Below, one piece after another: positions 52,081-62,599 of a stretch of DNA of 64,000 bases. The notes under the pieces are model-generated. The model did no database searches. It was not told the origin of the DNA and was given only the letters and a program-made list of their open reading frames with translations. The position numbers were made by a program, and so were the translations under genes. Position 1 is the stretch's first letter. The number at the start of each line of letters is the position of its first letter. This stretch comes from Eretmocerus hayati (taxonomy: Eukaryota; Arthropoda; Insecta; Hymenoptera; Aphelinidae): assembly GCA_029851415.1 (NCBI GenBank), contig CM056742.1, positions 94,664,748 to 94,728,747 of the forward strand. The letters run 5' to 3'.

Positions 52081-54010
52081 AATATCGACACGCCCATGCC
52101 CAGAATAAGGCGAGGCTCTGTTTCAAAATCCAAAAAGCAGCGCAAATTTAAGATTCTCCAAAAATACGGATGGACAGTGGATGATTTTTATAACGTACTG
52201 GAAGAGCTCGACCAATCTCTAAAACACATTTAAGAAACCACGCTCAACTAGCTCGATCTCCGATGGAGCAACTACCCCTGATCAGAAGAGTCGAAATTCT
52301 AGAAAGGCTTGTACTATCGCAAAACTGCGAGTTGACTCGACTCCAAACCAAACTTAGTCAACAAGGTGATATTTTGAGGAGACACTCTCTTTCGGTTTAC
52401 GAAAACAGTTCGGTGTGGTGTAATTTCGTCACCTCCGTCGTATAGAACGAATTGAACGGAAAACCTGTAAAATCCTTCAAAAAGTGGACGAACTGGGCGA
52501 GATAGTCGAAGAAGGAAGTTCTAGCATTCGAGAAAAGATCGCTCATCTCGACCAAAAATTCACGAGTCAAACACCCGGAGCCAGATCTCTCCATAAACGT
52601 CGAGCTAAACATACCAGCGGTTGCTTGAGAGACGGAAGTCCACATTTACCACCCATACTTGAGTAATCGGAAAATTTTCTCCGCGAATGCACCACCGAAT
52701 TAGTCATCGCCGATTATACCTATGGACGCAACCCTTACAAACAAACCTTCGCTGCCCCACGCTTTAGAAAATATCCCAACATCAAATTCTAACGAAGACA
52801 ACACCGAGTCAGAAGAAGACAGAGAGGCTCGGAGGCAGCAAATTATACAGCAAATCAGGGAAAGGCCCACTATGGACGCTGAGACTTTAAGGACTTTGGC
52901 AAATGCCACCACTCACAATTTCTCGCTCCAATATGCGGTGTAAAGGATACCTCAGTTCGACGGTCGGAATATGTCTTTGAAAGAGTACGTCCAAACCATC
53001 AAAAGCGGAGAAGCGTGGGTGAACAAAGACCGAAAAACTGATCATTTGCAAGCGGTGACAGTGTAGCCAGCAAACAAATCGAGTCTCTGAATGCTTTACT
53101 CAAGCGCTTACGAGATCGGTTTGCCGTGGGCCGCGACTACGGTTTTTACTGCAGCCGAATTTCATCTTTACAAATGAAACAAGATCAGGATATTGGAGAA
53201 TACTGTAACTACTTAAATTCACTCTTACCCAGCGCTGAAAAGGCCTTAGGAGAAGAGTTAGGCAACGATTGCGTAATTACAATGATCAAACCCCTCAAAA
53301 AACGGCCGTAGACGCTTTCATTCGGAGATCACCACCAGACCTCAGTAGAGGAATGGATCTTTGCCGCCCCACCAAACTCGAAGATGCTTTCAATGAAGCA
53401 GCGAGATTAGAGTCTCGAATGTCTGCAAAAAATTATTCCAGACACTCGCCCGCGGTATTTTTCGGACAGGCAACCCCCACGAGATGACCAAAACACACAG
53501 ATCAGAATTTTGCAACACGACGAAGAATCACCAAGAGTTCACCGTGACCGAATCGGGCCAAGTTCAGCATCTTACACTAGCACCCGTTTCATGAATACTT
53601 CAGAGATGAATAGCGATAGACTCAGGGCGCACGTTGAGAATCCCAGATTTCACATAAATTATCCTGGGAAGAATGATTATCCCCAACAAAGTTCATTTAA
53701 TCCCCAAAGTGCATCCAATCGTCAAGGAGAAAATTTTAGCAGCAATTTCTGTAGAAGCAATTACAGAAACGAACCAAGAGAACAAAATTCCGGAGTCAGG
53801 CAGAGGAACCAAAATTCTAGGGATGACAACCAAGGAGACCGTTTAAACTCCTACGGGGCTCATCGCACGAACATGGCGAGCCACTCGCAGCCGCAATTCA
53901 GGACGTTCGATCACCCACCCTTGCAGAACCAGAACCAACAAGACGGTGTACCAGCACCAGCTCCCACAAATTTTCCTGCAACAAACAACCAGACCACGCC
54001 CGAGAATTAA
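52081..54010 (+). pseudogene. gag: Errantivirus-like Gag remnant
   Basis: Gag of an env-bearing Ty3/gypsy type is spread over several frames. The best part is 53070-53490: LKRLRDRFAVGRDY...SLQMKQDQDIGEYCNYLNSLL and later KTAVDAFIRRSPPDLSR, LEDAFNEAARLESRM, a pattern I know from errantivirus capsids. A one-base shift near 53300 and earlier stops break it. The part at 53510-54010 is Asn/Gln/Arg-rich (nucleocapsid-like) without a zinc knuckle. The N-terminal region 52081-52650 has short frames only. Not functional. Confidence 0.75.
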
Positions 54011-54169
54011 AGGCCCAATTCGAATTTTCCACCTTCCAGGACGCCGAACCGCCAACACGGCCCATCCAGGATGATGCTGCTTCGACGACTAACCAATGGG
54101 TCCCAAAAATTAAGTCGTGTTGGGGATCTATGATTCCCGGTGCGGTACAAGAAGGAGGAACCATCGTGT

Positions 54170-54975
54170 GAACCAGAGTAACCGGACTTATAAAACCCTG
54201 GGCAACCTTTATGTTGGATAACGGATCTGATGTGAACGTGATCGAGAAGGGAGTATGAAAACCCGATCTCGAGATACTGAAGAACGAAGCTGAATTCCGG
54301 GGAATCGGCCCTTCAGATGTACTGAAGTTTTTAGCTTTAACTCATATTACGGTGAAAGGAAAATTAGAACCTTTTTTCATAAACTCAGATGAATTTCCCA
54401 TAAAAACTAATGGCTTGCTGGGACATCAATATTTTTGGGACGCAGAAGCCGTTATGAATTATCAGACGAAAGCCATGATGGTCAATTCCGAAGTCGTGCA
54501 TCCAATGCCTTTCTTGCTGAAAGACAAGCCCGAGAGAAAGGGAAAGAAAAGGAATGCCACAAAAACCGCCAAACAAGAATTCTCAACAGACGAAGAGAAT
54601 GACCTTAAGGACGACCCCTATTTTTTCCAAACCGAGCCAAACGGTGATCAAGGATCCCATGACTCGCTTAGTGAACGTAAAAGTGACCCTCACAGTCCCA
54701 GAGTAACAAGACACGTCATACGAAGAAGGACTCGGCTAATCAGAATCAACCTTACAGAAACCACGTTGGAAGAAGGCTATTCACCCCGAATCCCGACTAT
54801 GGAAGGAGTTTACTTGGGTGAAGGTTTGGTCATAAATGACAACGGGCAATGCAACATCATGGACATAAACACTAGGGAAGACGATGTTTGCATCGACATC
54901 GAGCCGAAACAGATACTTGATTACGAGTACTTACGAGTACTACGTACCATCATTCATGTCGGAATCCTCAACTGA
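54170..54975 (+). pseudogene. Retroelement protease/Pol N-terminal remnant
   Basis: A retropepsin-like start ATFMLDNGSDVNVIEKG has DNG where active enzymes have D(T/S)G, then a stop near 54256. The frame 54352-54975 continues with ITVKGKLEPFFI and LLGHQYFWDAEA, typical of the second half of the protease and the linker before reverse transcriptase. Follows gag in the expected order. Inactive. Confidence 0.7.
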
Positions 54976-55029
54976 TAGTAGCCTGTCTCTGGTACAAGAT
55001 CCACAATTCAGGGCCAAGAAAATTCAAGG

Positions 55030-55743
55030 AATGTATACGCAAAGATCACCTCAACCCCGAAGAGCGACAGATCGTGGAAGAATTGATCGAAGAGTTCGCC
55101 GAGGAATTTTCATTACCTGATGACCTACTACCTTGCACTCATGTAGTGGAACACGAAATACACACTGTCGATGATATACCTATTCATGTAAAACAATACA
55201 GACATCCCCCAATTCACCGTCAAGTCCTCGGAGAAGATATAGCAAAGTAATTGGAAAACGGCATCATAAAACCCTCCAATTCACCTTATGATTCGCCATG
55301 TGGGATCGTACCTGAACACCCAGACTGCCAGGGCAGACCGCGGTGGCGAGTTGTCATCGACTTCCGCGAATTAAACAAGAAAACCATAGGAGATGCTTAT
55401 CTCTTACCAAACATCGCAGACTTCCTGGACCGATTGGGTGACGCCATTTACTTCTCAACCTTCGATTTAGCCCAGGGATGTCATCGTCTATGCTAGTTTT
55501 TTGCGGAGCACACTAGGAAGGTAAGACTACTCTTTGAGCAATTAAGAGCAGCCAATTGGGTATTACAACTCGACAAGGTCGAATTCTCGCGAAGGGAAGT
55601 TGCGTTTTTAGGACACTCAGTCAGCGAGAAAGGAGTCGGTCTCGACCCGAAGAAGATCACAGCCGTTAAAAATTTCCCCACTCCTGAATCCCAAAACAAC
55701 GTCCGCCAGTTCCTCGGTCTCATAGGATACTACCGCCGCACAT
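55030..55743 (+). pseudogene. pol: Reverse transcriptase fragment with internal deletion
   Basis: EHEIHTVDDIPIHVKQYRHPP, then RWRVVIDFRELNKKT, FSTFDLAQG, a stop near 55496, then KVRLLFEQLRAANWVLQLDKVEF, FLGHSVSEKG and QFLGLIGYYRR. The block that should hold the YxDD catalytic motif is missing (about 70-75 residues). Similarity ends abruptly at 55743, so RNase H and integrase are lost. Confidence 0.85.
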
Positions 55744-55779
55744 TAGGCGATGACATGGAAATCTCGATTGATTAGAACA

Positions 55780-56530
55780 TAACATAGTCTGGTTTCAATA
55801 TTTTTCCACGATCCAAAAAGGAAAATGAAGCTTGGGACATGTACAATCAATCATATTTATACAGACAACGGTTATTTATTGTTGATTCTCCTATTTTCTA
55901 TAAACAATAGTAAGAAAAAAAAACTTTTTTTCGAAAATTCTTCTGAAAAAATATGGTGAGGCAGGAAACCATCGCATGAATAATTTGGTAGAATTGAACA
56001 TGTCGATCACAATGAAAACTCCTCGAGGATGTTTAAACGATCATTTTTTGAAGAGTTTTTAAAATAATTTCTCGGGCATCTCGCATCTATGTCCTTCCTC
56101 ATTATTATTCCTTTGATGATTCAACAAGGGAAGTGAAGCTCAAGACAAGTACAATTCATCATAATTATACAGACATCAATCATTCATTGTTGATTTTGCT
56201 GATTTTTATGAACAATAATAGGAAGAATGAAATTTCCGGTCATCTTTCTGAAAAAATATGATTGACAGAAATCCCTCACACGATCAATCACTTCGAATTC
56301 AGCCAGCTGACACAATGGGAACTCTTTGAGAAAATTTTAACAATCATTGTTGAACAATTCGTTTCAATAATTTTTCGGGCATCTCATCTATGTCCTTCCT
56401 CATCATTATTTCTTCGACGATTCAAGAAGGAAAGTGAAGCTTCAGATAAGTACCACTCATCATAATCATGAAAAAAATATATTTTCCGGTCATTCTTCTG
56501 AAAAGAACACGGTAAAACAGGAAACCATCA
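55780..56530. repeat. Degenerate tandem repeat, unit about 300 bp, about 2.5 copies
   Basis: CATCTATGTCCTTCCTCAT recurs near 56087 and 56386, each followed by a GATTCAA(C/G)AAGG(G/A)AAGTGAAGC word; a third, more diverged copy begins near 55795. No coding function seen. Confidence 0.65.
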
Positions 56531-56559
56531 CACAAACAATCAGGGTAGAGTCAGTGAGC

Positions 56560-57000
56560 CGATCGCAATGAAAACTCCTTTTAAACAGTTCGGAAAATTT
56601 TTCGGGGAAAATTTATCAGAATTATCTAGGAGAACAATGAAATCCGCGAAAAACCGGATGCTAGGACCAAAAATCCGGTCAGGGGTAAAATTAGCCTCAC
56701 AACCCAGAAAGGCAATCAAACCTTCAAATGACCAATTGCGCGGGCCGAATATTCTATCGGAGGAGAAATTGGCCCCAAAATTTAGGAAGGCAACCAATCC
56801 CAAAAATAACCGGATGCTCAGGCCAAAAATTCTTTTGGGGAAAAAATCGATCCCAGGAACGTAGGAAGGCAATGAAACCCGCAAATAACCGGATGCTCGG
56901 ACCAAATATCTTGTCGGAGAAGAAATTAGCCGCGAAACCTATGAAGGCAACCGAACCCCTTATGACAAAAAGCGAAGTAGCAAATGCACCCCAGAACTGT
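56560..57000. repeat. 81-bp tandem repeat, about five units, open on both strands
   Basis: The period is a multiple of three. In the plus frame 56568-56864 it reads as a 27-residue repeat with NRMLGPKI-like core and RKA(I/T/M)KP spacer (98 codons), then continues in the next frame to about 57000 after a one-base shift near 56860. The minus strand is open too (121 codons, DRIFGP core). Either a repeat-protein gene relic or a plain minisatellite. Confidence 0.6.
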
Positions 57001-57008
57001 TAGAGGTC

Positions 57009-57489
57009 TCAAGGCCAGTCCGTAGTCCCCGCAATACCGCAACCAGACACGCACCGGAGTACATGCAGGTTTTCAAACAATATCTAATTTTTAAATAATT
57101 GCAAACACTTTTCAGATCAAATCATTGAGTCAGCGCGCTTCCCAATGAAATTTCCAATCGTTTGAGTTTTGTTACGTCTCAAAATTTGCGATTCATTTTG
57201 CAGGATTTGGAAATCTGCAATCTTGAGCTGGGCTGCCTCATCGCAGGAACCACTCTGTCATGCACAATTGCCATTTTCCAAATCTCGCATAATATATCAC
57301 GAGTTTTGACACGCAACGAAGCTCAAACGATTGAAAATCCCATTGGGAGGCGCGCTGACTCAATGATTTGGTCCGGAAAGTGTTTGCAACTATTTAAAAA
57401 TTAAATATTGTTGGAATTACGCTATGCAAATCACCGTGGCGCCATCTATGGAGTAGTGAGCAAGTGTGGGCTCTACGGACTGGTCTTAA
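57009..57489. mobile_element. TTAA-flanked foldback MITE, copy 2
   Basis: Ends GGCCAGTCCGTAG and its inverse CTACGGACTGGTC lie between TCAA (57009) and TTAA (57486). It is the same family as 6317-6770 but in opposite orientation; shared words include TTGAGTCAGCG, GGCGCCATCTATGGAGTA and CAAATCATTGAGTC. Confidence 0.75.
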
Positions 57490-58070
57490 GCATCGATCTC
57501 TGAGCTCATACTCACGATAGACTCATGGCTCAAAGTTAATAGCTCATCTCACCCTTTGCGCGAGCCTGGTCCAGATCCCGGTGAGATTTCTTCCTCTTCT
57601 TCGATCACGATCACAGTTGCGTTTTCCACATCTTGGAACCTCCCCGAGCAGACTCATCATCCGGCTCACCCCAATCAAAATCACGATGGAAGAGTCTACG
57701 AGGATCGCGTAAATAAACATCTCTCAGTATAGAAAACTATAACTCGTATACCACAGTGATGTTATGAGTGCTGCCACTGTCATCGAATTTGGAGTGTACC
57801 AAGTCTGGTAATAACATGGCATGAGCTTAATTTCCTGCACGATTTGTGAATCAGATATACACAGAGTGTTTTATAGACGCTTTATTATCTCTCAAGGTGT
57901 TCGGGCTTTGTTATTCGTGATATTTGTGGCATTTGGCTCTTTTTAGTTCAATGTTGCACATGTAGAGGGCTACTAATTTGTTGTTATACTGCATATAGTT
58001 AGTAAAGAGCAGATATCAAGATATCAGTACGGGGTGGTAAACTTAGGTCCATCCCCTGTAATGAGCAGTC
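57490..58070. other. No coding region seen; probable upstream region of the AT-hook gene
   Basis: Short frames only. The 5' exon of the gene at 58672 must lie at the end of this stretch or just after it; I could not set the transcription start. Confidence 0.35.
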
Positions 58071-58193
58071 GAGTGTTACTCCTAAGTACCTCGTTTTTAA
58101 GTGATAGTGATTCCGGAATGTAAGTGCTGTGTGTTGTGCCAAGATGTGAGAGGTTTGAAGCTGAAATATCAATCTTCAATATCCTGCTTAAAC

Positions 58194-58670
58194 GTGAGTA
58201 TGCGAAAAACTTCCGATCAATGCTTGCAACTGTCGAATATCTCTAGAAAGGAATAATGAGCGTATATTCTTGAGTAATGGAGTAACTGGTTCCGCATATT
58301 TTGCGTAATTTCCACGCGTAATTGGGATCGGCATTTATATCCATCGTGGAATAAGCAGATCAATAATAAAGCGCGCGATTACGTAACTCGTAATGAAAGA
58401 TTCAACTACCGTCGAATTGGTTCATTTTAATACGATTCAGGTATTTTTTATCTTGTTCAGCTCGGCATCTCAACATTGACGGAACCCACCTCAATAAGTG
58501 GTCAATCGACAGTTTGCAGTGCCCACTTTCGATTGTCGGGGAGCAGAGTTCAATTTCATACCTATAGCCTGAAGGAGTGGATATGTGCACATTGCGATAC
58601 AAAGTGCGTTTTCATGACAGGGGAAGCGACAAGCAGAGATGGATAGATAGATATTACCTTTCTTCTACAG
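58194..58670 (+). other. Predicted leader intron of the AT-hook gene
   Basis: Donor AAAC/GTGAGTA at 58194 and acceptor TTTCTTCTACAG ending at 58670, with a good pyrimidine tract. The CDS starts two bases into the next exon. Confidence 0.5.
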
Positions 58671-58671
58671 C

Positions 58672-59172
58672 ATGGGTGATACACCCAGTGTCGAAAATCA
58701 CCACGAAGGATCTCCACGGAAAAAGGGACCTGGGAGGCCTCCGAAGGTCAAAAAGAATTCCCCTCATACTAAACTGCCACGGAAGAAAAAACCCATTGCC
58801 AACACAAGCAAAAGCACAAAACGTCTGTTAGCGATGCGTGGGACTGTACTTGCTCGAGATGATCTCCAAGTCCTTGAACTTGCTATTGGACTCGCGAAGG
58901 CAAAACATGGGATCAAACCTGTGAAGGAAGTGAGAAAAGAGGTGAAACCGTACATTAGAGCTGACAGTGATTCAAGTTTCGCTCTACTCATCGATAATGG
59001 CTTGTGGAAGGAAGCATACAAGCAAGTTGCGACATTCATTCGCCTCCGAAACGCTCCAGTTCTTCCATGCTTTGATATGGCAACGGTTCAAAATCTTCAC
59101 AAAATTCTAAAAATTCAGATTATTCTCATGAAGTCTAATTTGTTAGATTCAATTATGTTCCTACCTGAATGA
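58672..59172 (+). CDS. Orphan AT-hook-like protein, 166 residues
   Basis: ATG at 58672, one base after a strong acceptor, stop at 59170-59172. Residues 15-30 (PRKKGPGRPPKVKKNS) contain the GRP core with flanking basic residues of an AT hook, which binds the minor groove of AT-rich DNA. Basic residues continue to about 50. The C-terminal 110 residues are helical (AMRGTVLARDDLQVLELAIGLA and later LLIDNGLWKEAYKQVATFI) without a family I recognise. A nuclear DNA-binding role is inferred. It converges with the minus-strand gene at 60083-60454. Confidence 0.6.
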   Translation: MGDTPSVENHHEGSPRKKGPGRPPKVKKNSPHTKLPRKKKPIANTSKSTKRLLAMRGTVLARDDLQVLELAIGLAKAKHGIKPVKEVRKEVKPYIRADSDSSFALLIDNGLWKEAYKQVATFIRLRNAPVLPCFDMATVQNLHKILKIQIILMKSNLLDSIMFLPE

Positions 59173-59229
59173 AGTCTTCTTTTGTTCAAAGTTAAGTTAT
59201 TATGAAATAACAAAACAATAATCAGTTGT

Positions 59230-59573
59230 TCTGTTTGATTGGCTTTTATTGATTTTTTTTATAAAATTGAACAATCAATTTTTCAAATTGAGCCATGAGA
59301 GTCAAAGTCCTGAAAAAAGGAAAAGGAGTCTATTAGTTCAAGAAAAAGGTAACAAATAGTTGAGTTCAATCATGGAAATTAATTAAGGATATTTAATTGG
59401 CAAAATACCTTGGCTATGTGAGATATTGACTCACACAGATTTTAGAATAATTTGATATCCCTCGACGAAGGCCAAATTTTGTTTTATATAAAAATACTCC
59501 TTATCTCATCTCAGTTTATCAGCTAACTGGTCCATTGGCCAAGAGTCACCAGTTTCGTTTCCAAGTCCTGTAA
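59230..59573 (-). other. Probable 3' exons of the minus-strand gene at 60083
   Basis: Minus-strand acceptor TTTTTACAG at about 59574 opens an exon that ends at a GTGAGTC donor near 59437. A second acceptor CCTTTTTTCAG at about 59314 opens a last exon with AATAAAAG near 59249. Frames here are short, so these look like untranslated exons. Confidence 0.35.
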
Positions 59574-59589
59574 AAATCAAAAGAATTAG

Positions 59590-59896
59590 TGTTGGGGAAT
59601 GCACCGGGCTACTTGATTCACACTCACAATTAATAATGAAACTGTTTATTAGGAGTAATAATAAATAAAAGTACAAGGAATTACAACGGTCACACGACCC
59701 AAGGCGTATAGCTCAAACAAAACCCGTCGCTAGCGACCAGAGAATCCACCGTATTGCCTCTGCGACCGCCCGGCACAATCTAACTCGCAGAGTCGTCGAG
59801 CTCGCGCTCGAGCTCCCGCCGTACCGATAGATTGCGCCCTCTGTGTCTCTCATCTCTAAATGAAGATAATCGTGTCGTGGATATTTATTCCTAACA
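59590..59896 (-). repeat. Solo LTR, 307 bp
   Basis: Plus-strand ends TGTTGGGG and CCTAACA form the TG...CA inverted termini. On the minus strand an AATAAAC signal lies about 60 nt before the 3' end, favouring that orientation. Upstream on the minus strand is a short frame ending ERLEDQTRVRMAEC, like the tail of a retroelement polyprotein. No primer-binding site follows. It sits in the probable 3' intron of the neighbouring gene. Confidence 0.6.
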
Positions 59897-60082
59897 CTCG
59901 GCCATCCTTACACGCGTTTGGTCCTCCAAACGCTCGATCAAACATACGAAAAAAAAGGAAAAATTTCAATGTAAACGCCACACTGAAGTGTTGACCAGAA
60001 TCTCATAAACTATCCAAGTCTCATCCAAATCACTCTTGAAAATAATCATAGTATTCTAGTACAAACTCATCAAATCAAAATC

Positions 60083-60454
60083 TTAAGCAGTAATATCGAT
60101 TAGCACTTGAAGCTTCATTTTCACTTTTGCAATCTGTCCATCAAAGGAACACTGATCACTGACCACCTGCACTTTTTTTATCCGAACACCTTTGCGCATA
60201 CCAAGATCAACTTTCATCCAATAGGTTTCCAAATTGTAAATATAATACACCTGGAGGTTTCGCAACCCAATCATTAATTCAAAGCGGTTTTCAACAGTCG
60301 CACTTTGAATGTCAAGCAATCTCAGAATTTTGCCAAGACTCGCGACCATAGAACTATAATGTCGAATTTCATGAGATACAAAATTTTGCGGAATGATTCT
60401 GAAGAATTCAGGCGCAACCTTAAACCCAGTGAAATCGTTTACCCACCTGAACAT
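60083..60454 (-). CDS. Orphan protein, 123 residues
   Basis: I chose the ATG at 60454, which directly follows an acceptor-like TTAATTTTCAG. The frame is open upstream to about 60540 but has no ATG there. A TATAAATA lies near 60546-60553 and a donor-like GATAGTGAGTTG near 60500, suggesting a tiny first intron of about 50 nt. The protein has mixed helix and strand (GKILRLLDIQ, VYYIYNLETYWMKVDLGM, GVRIKKVQVVSD). No family is recognised. It converges with the AT-hook gene. Confidence 0.45.
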   Translation of the reverse strand: MFRWVNDFTGFKVAPEFFRIIPQNFVSHEIRHYSSMVASLGKILRLLDIQSATVENRFELMIGLRNLQVYYIYNLETYWMKVDLGMRKGVRIKKVQVVSDQCSFDGQIAKVKMKLQVLIDITA

Positions 60455-60701
60455 CTGAAAATTAACATCTCCCCTTGTGAATAACGCAATCAACTCACTA
60501 TCACACTCCACAAAGTCTTCCTCTTTCTGAACTTCACAATATTTATATCACTCGTGCTGGAAACCACTCCGTTTCCGAGCTTACTGGCGCGGGTGGGGAG
60601 GCTTGCAAACACGCGTTTTACCAGGCGACTGCGCCATGAGTAGACAAGAAAACAAGCCGTTTCCACGCTTCCTAAAAAGCACCAGATATTACTAGACGAC
60701 A

Positions 60702-60703
<2 letters not shown>

Positions 60704-60755
<52 letters not shown>
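60704..60755. repeat. (CA)n microsatellite
   Basis: About 52 bases of uninterrupted CA. It lies upstream of the minus-strand gene at 60083-60454. Confidence 0.97.
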
Positions 60756-60758
<3 letters not shown>

Positions 60759-60759
60759 T

Positions 60760-61594
60760 TCAGCGCCACAACTTGCTGGCGACTGCCACCACCGTTATGT
60801 ATGGAAAGAATAATAAATAAAAGCGTTTAAAAATGGACAAAAAAGAACAACTTATGACTCCACCAGACTCCACGCATAGGTTCATAGTTGCAGCAGCTTA
60901 TTATGAGTCTGCGCAAAAAATCAAAATGTGTCAACTCAGTCTAACAATTTCCTGATGACTCTCAACTACTTATACTTAGATTCAATATCAAACTTTTGAA
61001 TCAAGCAAGATATTGCAAGTTCATGGAGACCCCTCCGTAATACAAGCAGAGTAAAATGTTGAGTAGTCGAGGTACAGAGAAAGTTATAAGATGAAGTGTG
61101 AAAAAGTTATGTCAATTCCCACGGTGATATTCCTAGATTATAAGAAAAAGGCGAAACCAAATGGGCATGCCCTGTTACTTATCTCAGAAGTTACTTGGCA
61201 ATCAGGATATTAGAGGATTCAGTCCACGAGTTCACATAAAAGGGACTTGATCGAGTCCACGAATCAGTTGGTATTCTCAAAAATTACTTGTTATTCAAGA
61301 TGAGGAATAAGTGGATAGAGAGAACTGATGATTTGAACGAAAAGTAACAATGTAAAATAAATGAAAGTAAAACAAATAACTGTATCATAGCTTCATGATT
61401 AAACAATATTGAGAACTAAAAAATGATCCTCCCAGTCCGTGGAATAGTATTTTCCATATTCTCCCTTGGAACATTCCAACTAATGATCAACGATGCTAAA
61501 AACATTACAACTTTGAAATTCATAAGTTATGAAAGTGTGGGGTGGCCAAGAGATGAATGCTGTATTTCTCCTTTACATGGCACCCCACGGTTCC
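60760..61594. other. No gene seen
   Basis: AT-rich, stops in all frames, no repeat longer than a few words. A short plus frame (61423-61605) has no supporting features. Confidence 0.5.
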
Positions 61595-62310
61595 ATGACA
61601 TATGAATTTGAAGGTAATAATGTTTTCGTAATCTTTGATCATTTGTTTAGAAGTTCCAAGTGAGAATCAGAAGAATACTTTTACACGAGCAGGGAAGATC
61701 ATTTGTACTTATTCAATATTGTTCAATCATGAAGCTATAATACAATCATTTGTTCAACTTTTATTTATATTTCACATTTTAGTGAGTTGAATTATGTAAA
61801 AAAAAAACTTTTCACTTGATAAATAGTAGTTGTGTAATTTTGTTACCCCATGCTTTCATGACATATGAATTCGAAGGTGGTAATGTATTCGTAATCTTTG
61901 ATCATTTCTTCAAGAGTTCCAAGTGAGAATCTGGAGAATACTATTACACGGACAGGAAGGATCATTTGTAATTCCCCAAAACTTATCGTTTGATAAATAG
62001 TAGTTGTGTAATTTTGTTACATGGACTGGGAGGATCACTATTAAATTCTCAATGTTGCTCAATCATGAAGCTATGATACAATATTTCTTCTATACTTATA
62101 TTTATTTTTCACTTATTCGTGAGTTGATTATGTACAAAAAAACTCATCATTTAATAGTAGTTGTGGGATCTTGGGGGTTATTGTTAAATCATGAACCTGT
62201 GATACAATCATTGATTTTACTTTTATGTATTTTTCAATTTTTAGTGAGCTGAATTATGTACGAAAACACTCATTGTTTAATAAAAGTTGTGTAATTTTGA
62301 GGGTTATGTA
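61595..62310 (+). repeat. Degenerate tandem repeat, unit about 265 bp, three copies
   Basis: GACATATGAATT(T/C)GAAGG recurs near 61600 and 61860; TCAATCATGAAGCTAT(A/G)ATAC near 61725 and 62080 with a further relative near 62190; TAGTAGTTGTG(T/G)(A/G) near 61827, 61997 and 62155. Copies differ by indels. No coding role seen. Confidence 0.65.
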
Positions 62311-62520
62311 GTGTTTCCGTGGCGATCTTAGCGTGCGTAAAAAGAACTAGAAAGGAGGAGACGTGGAAACAAACACTAGACAGATGAAACGAGGGCCGCA
62401 GCAGACGACAAAAATGACAATTTGAAAACACACTAATTAATAACAAAAGACAATGATAATGATGGTGGAGCACTCGTGATATAAAGTAGCATATGCGACT
62501 TGTGCTGGCCACTGCGTTTT

Positions 62521-62578
62521 TTCCGCGGAACTCGTGCTGGACGTCGGCTTCGCCGACGTCCAGCACTCGCCGCGGAAA
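62521..62578. repeat. Strong GC-rich hairpin
   Basis: A 14-bp perfect stem (TGCTGGACGTCGGC) with a three-base TTC loop lies at 62535-62565. It is nested in a second stem TTCCGCGG (62521) with CCGCGGAA (62570). It marks the point where similarity to the retroelement polyprotein on the minus strand stops. Confidence 0.8.
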
Positions 62579-62599
62579 CACGCAGTTTCCAGCACTCGC

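Noticed and set aside
60490..60759. 89-codon minus frame with a Cys-Val run
   Set aside because: The Cys-Val run is a translation of the CA microsatellite; only the overlap with the neighbouring gene is of interest.
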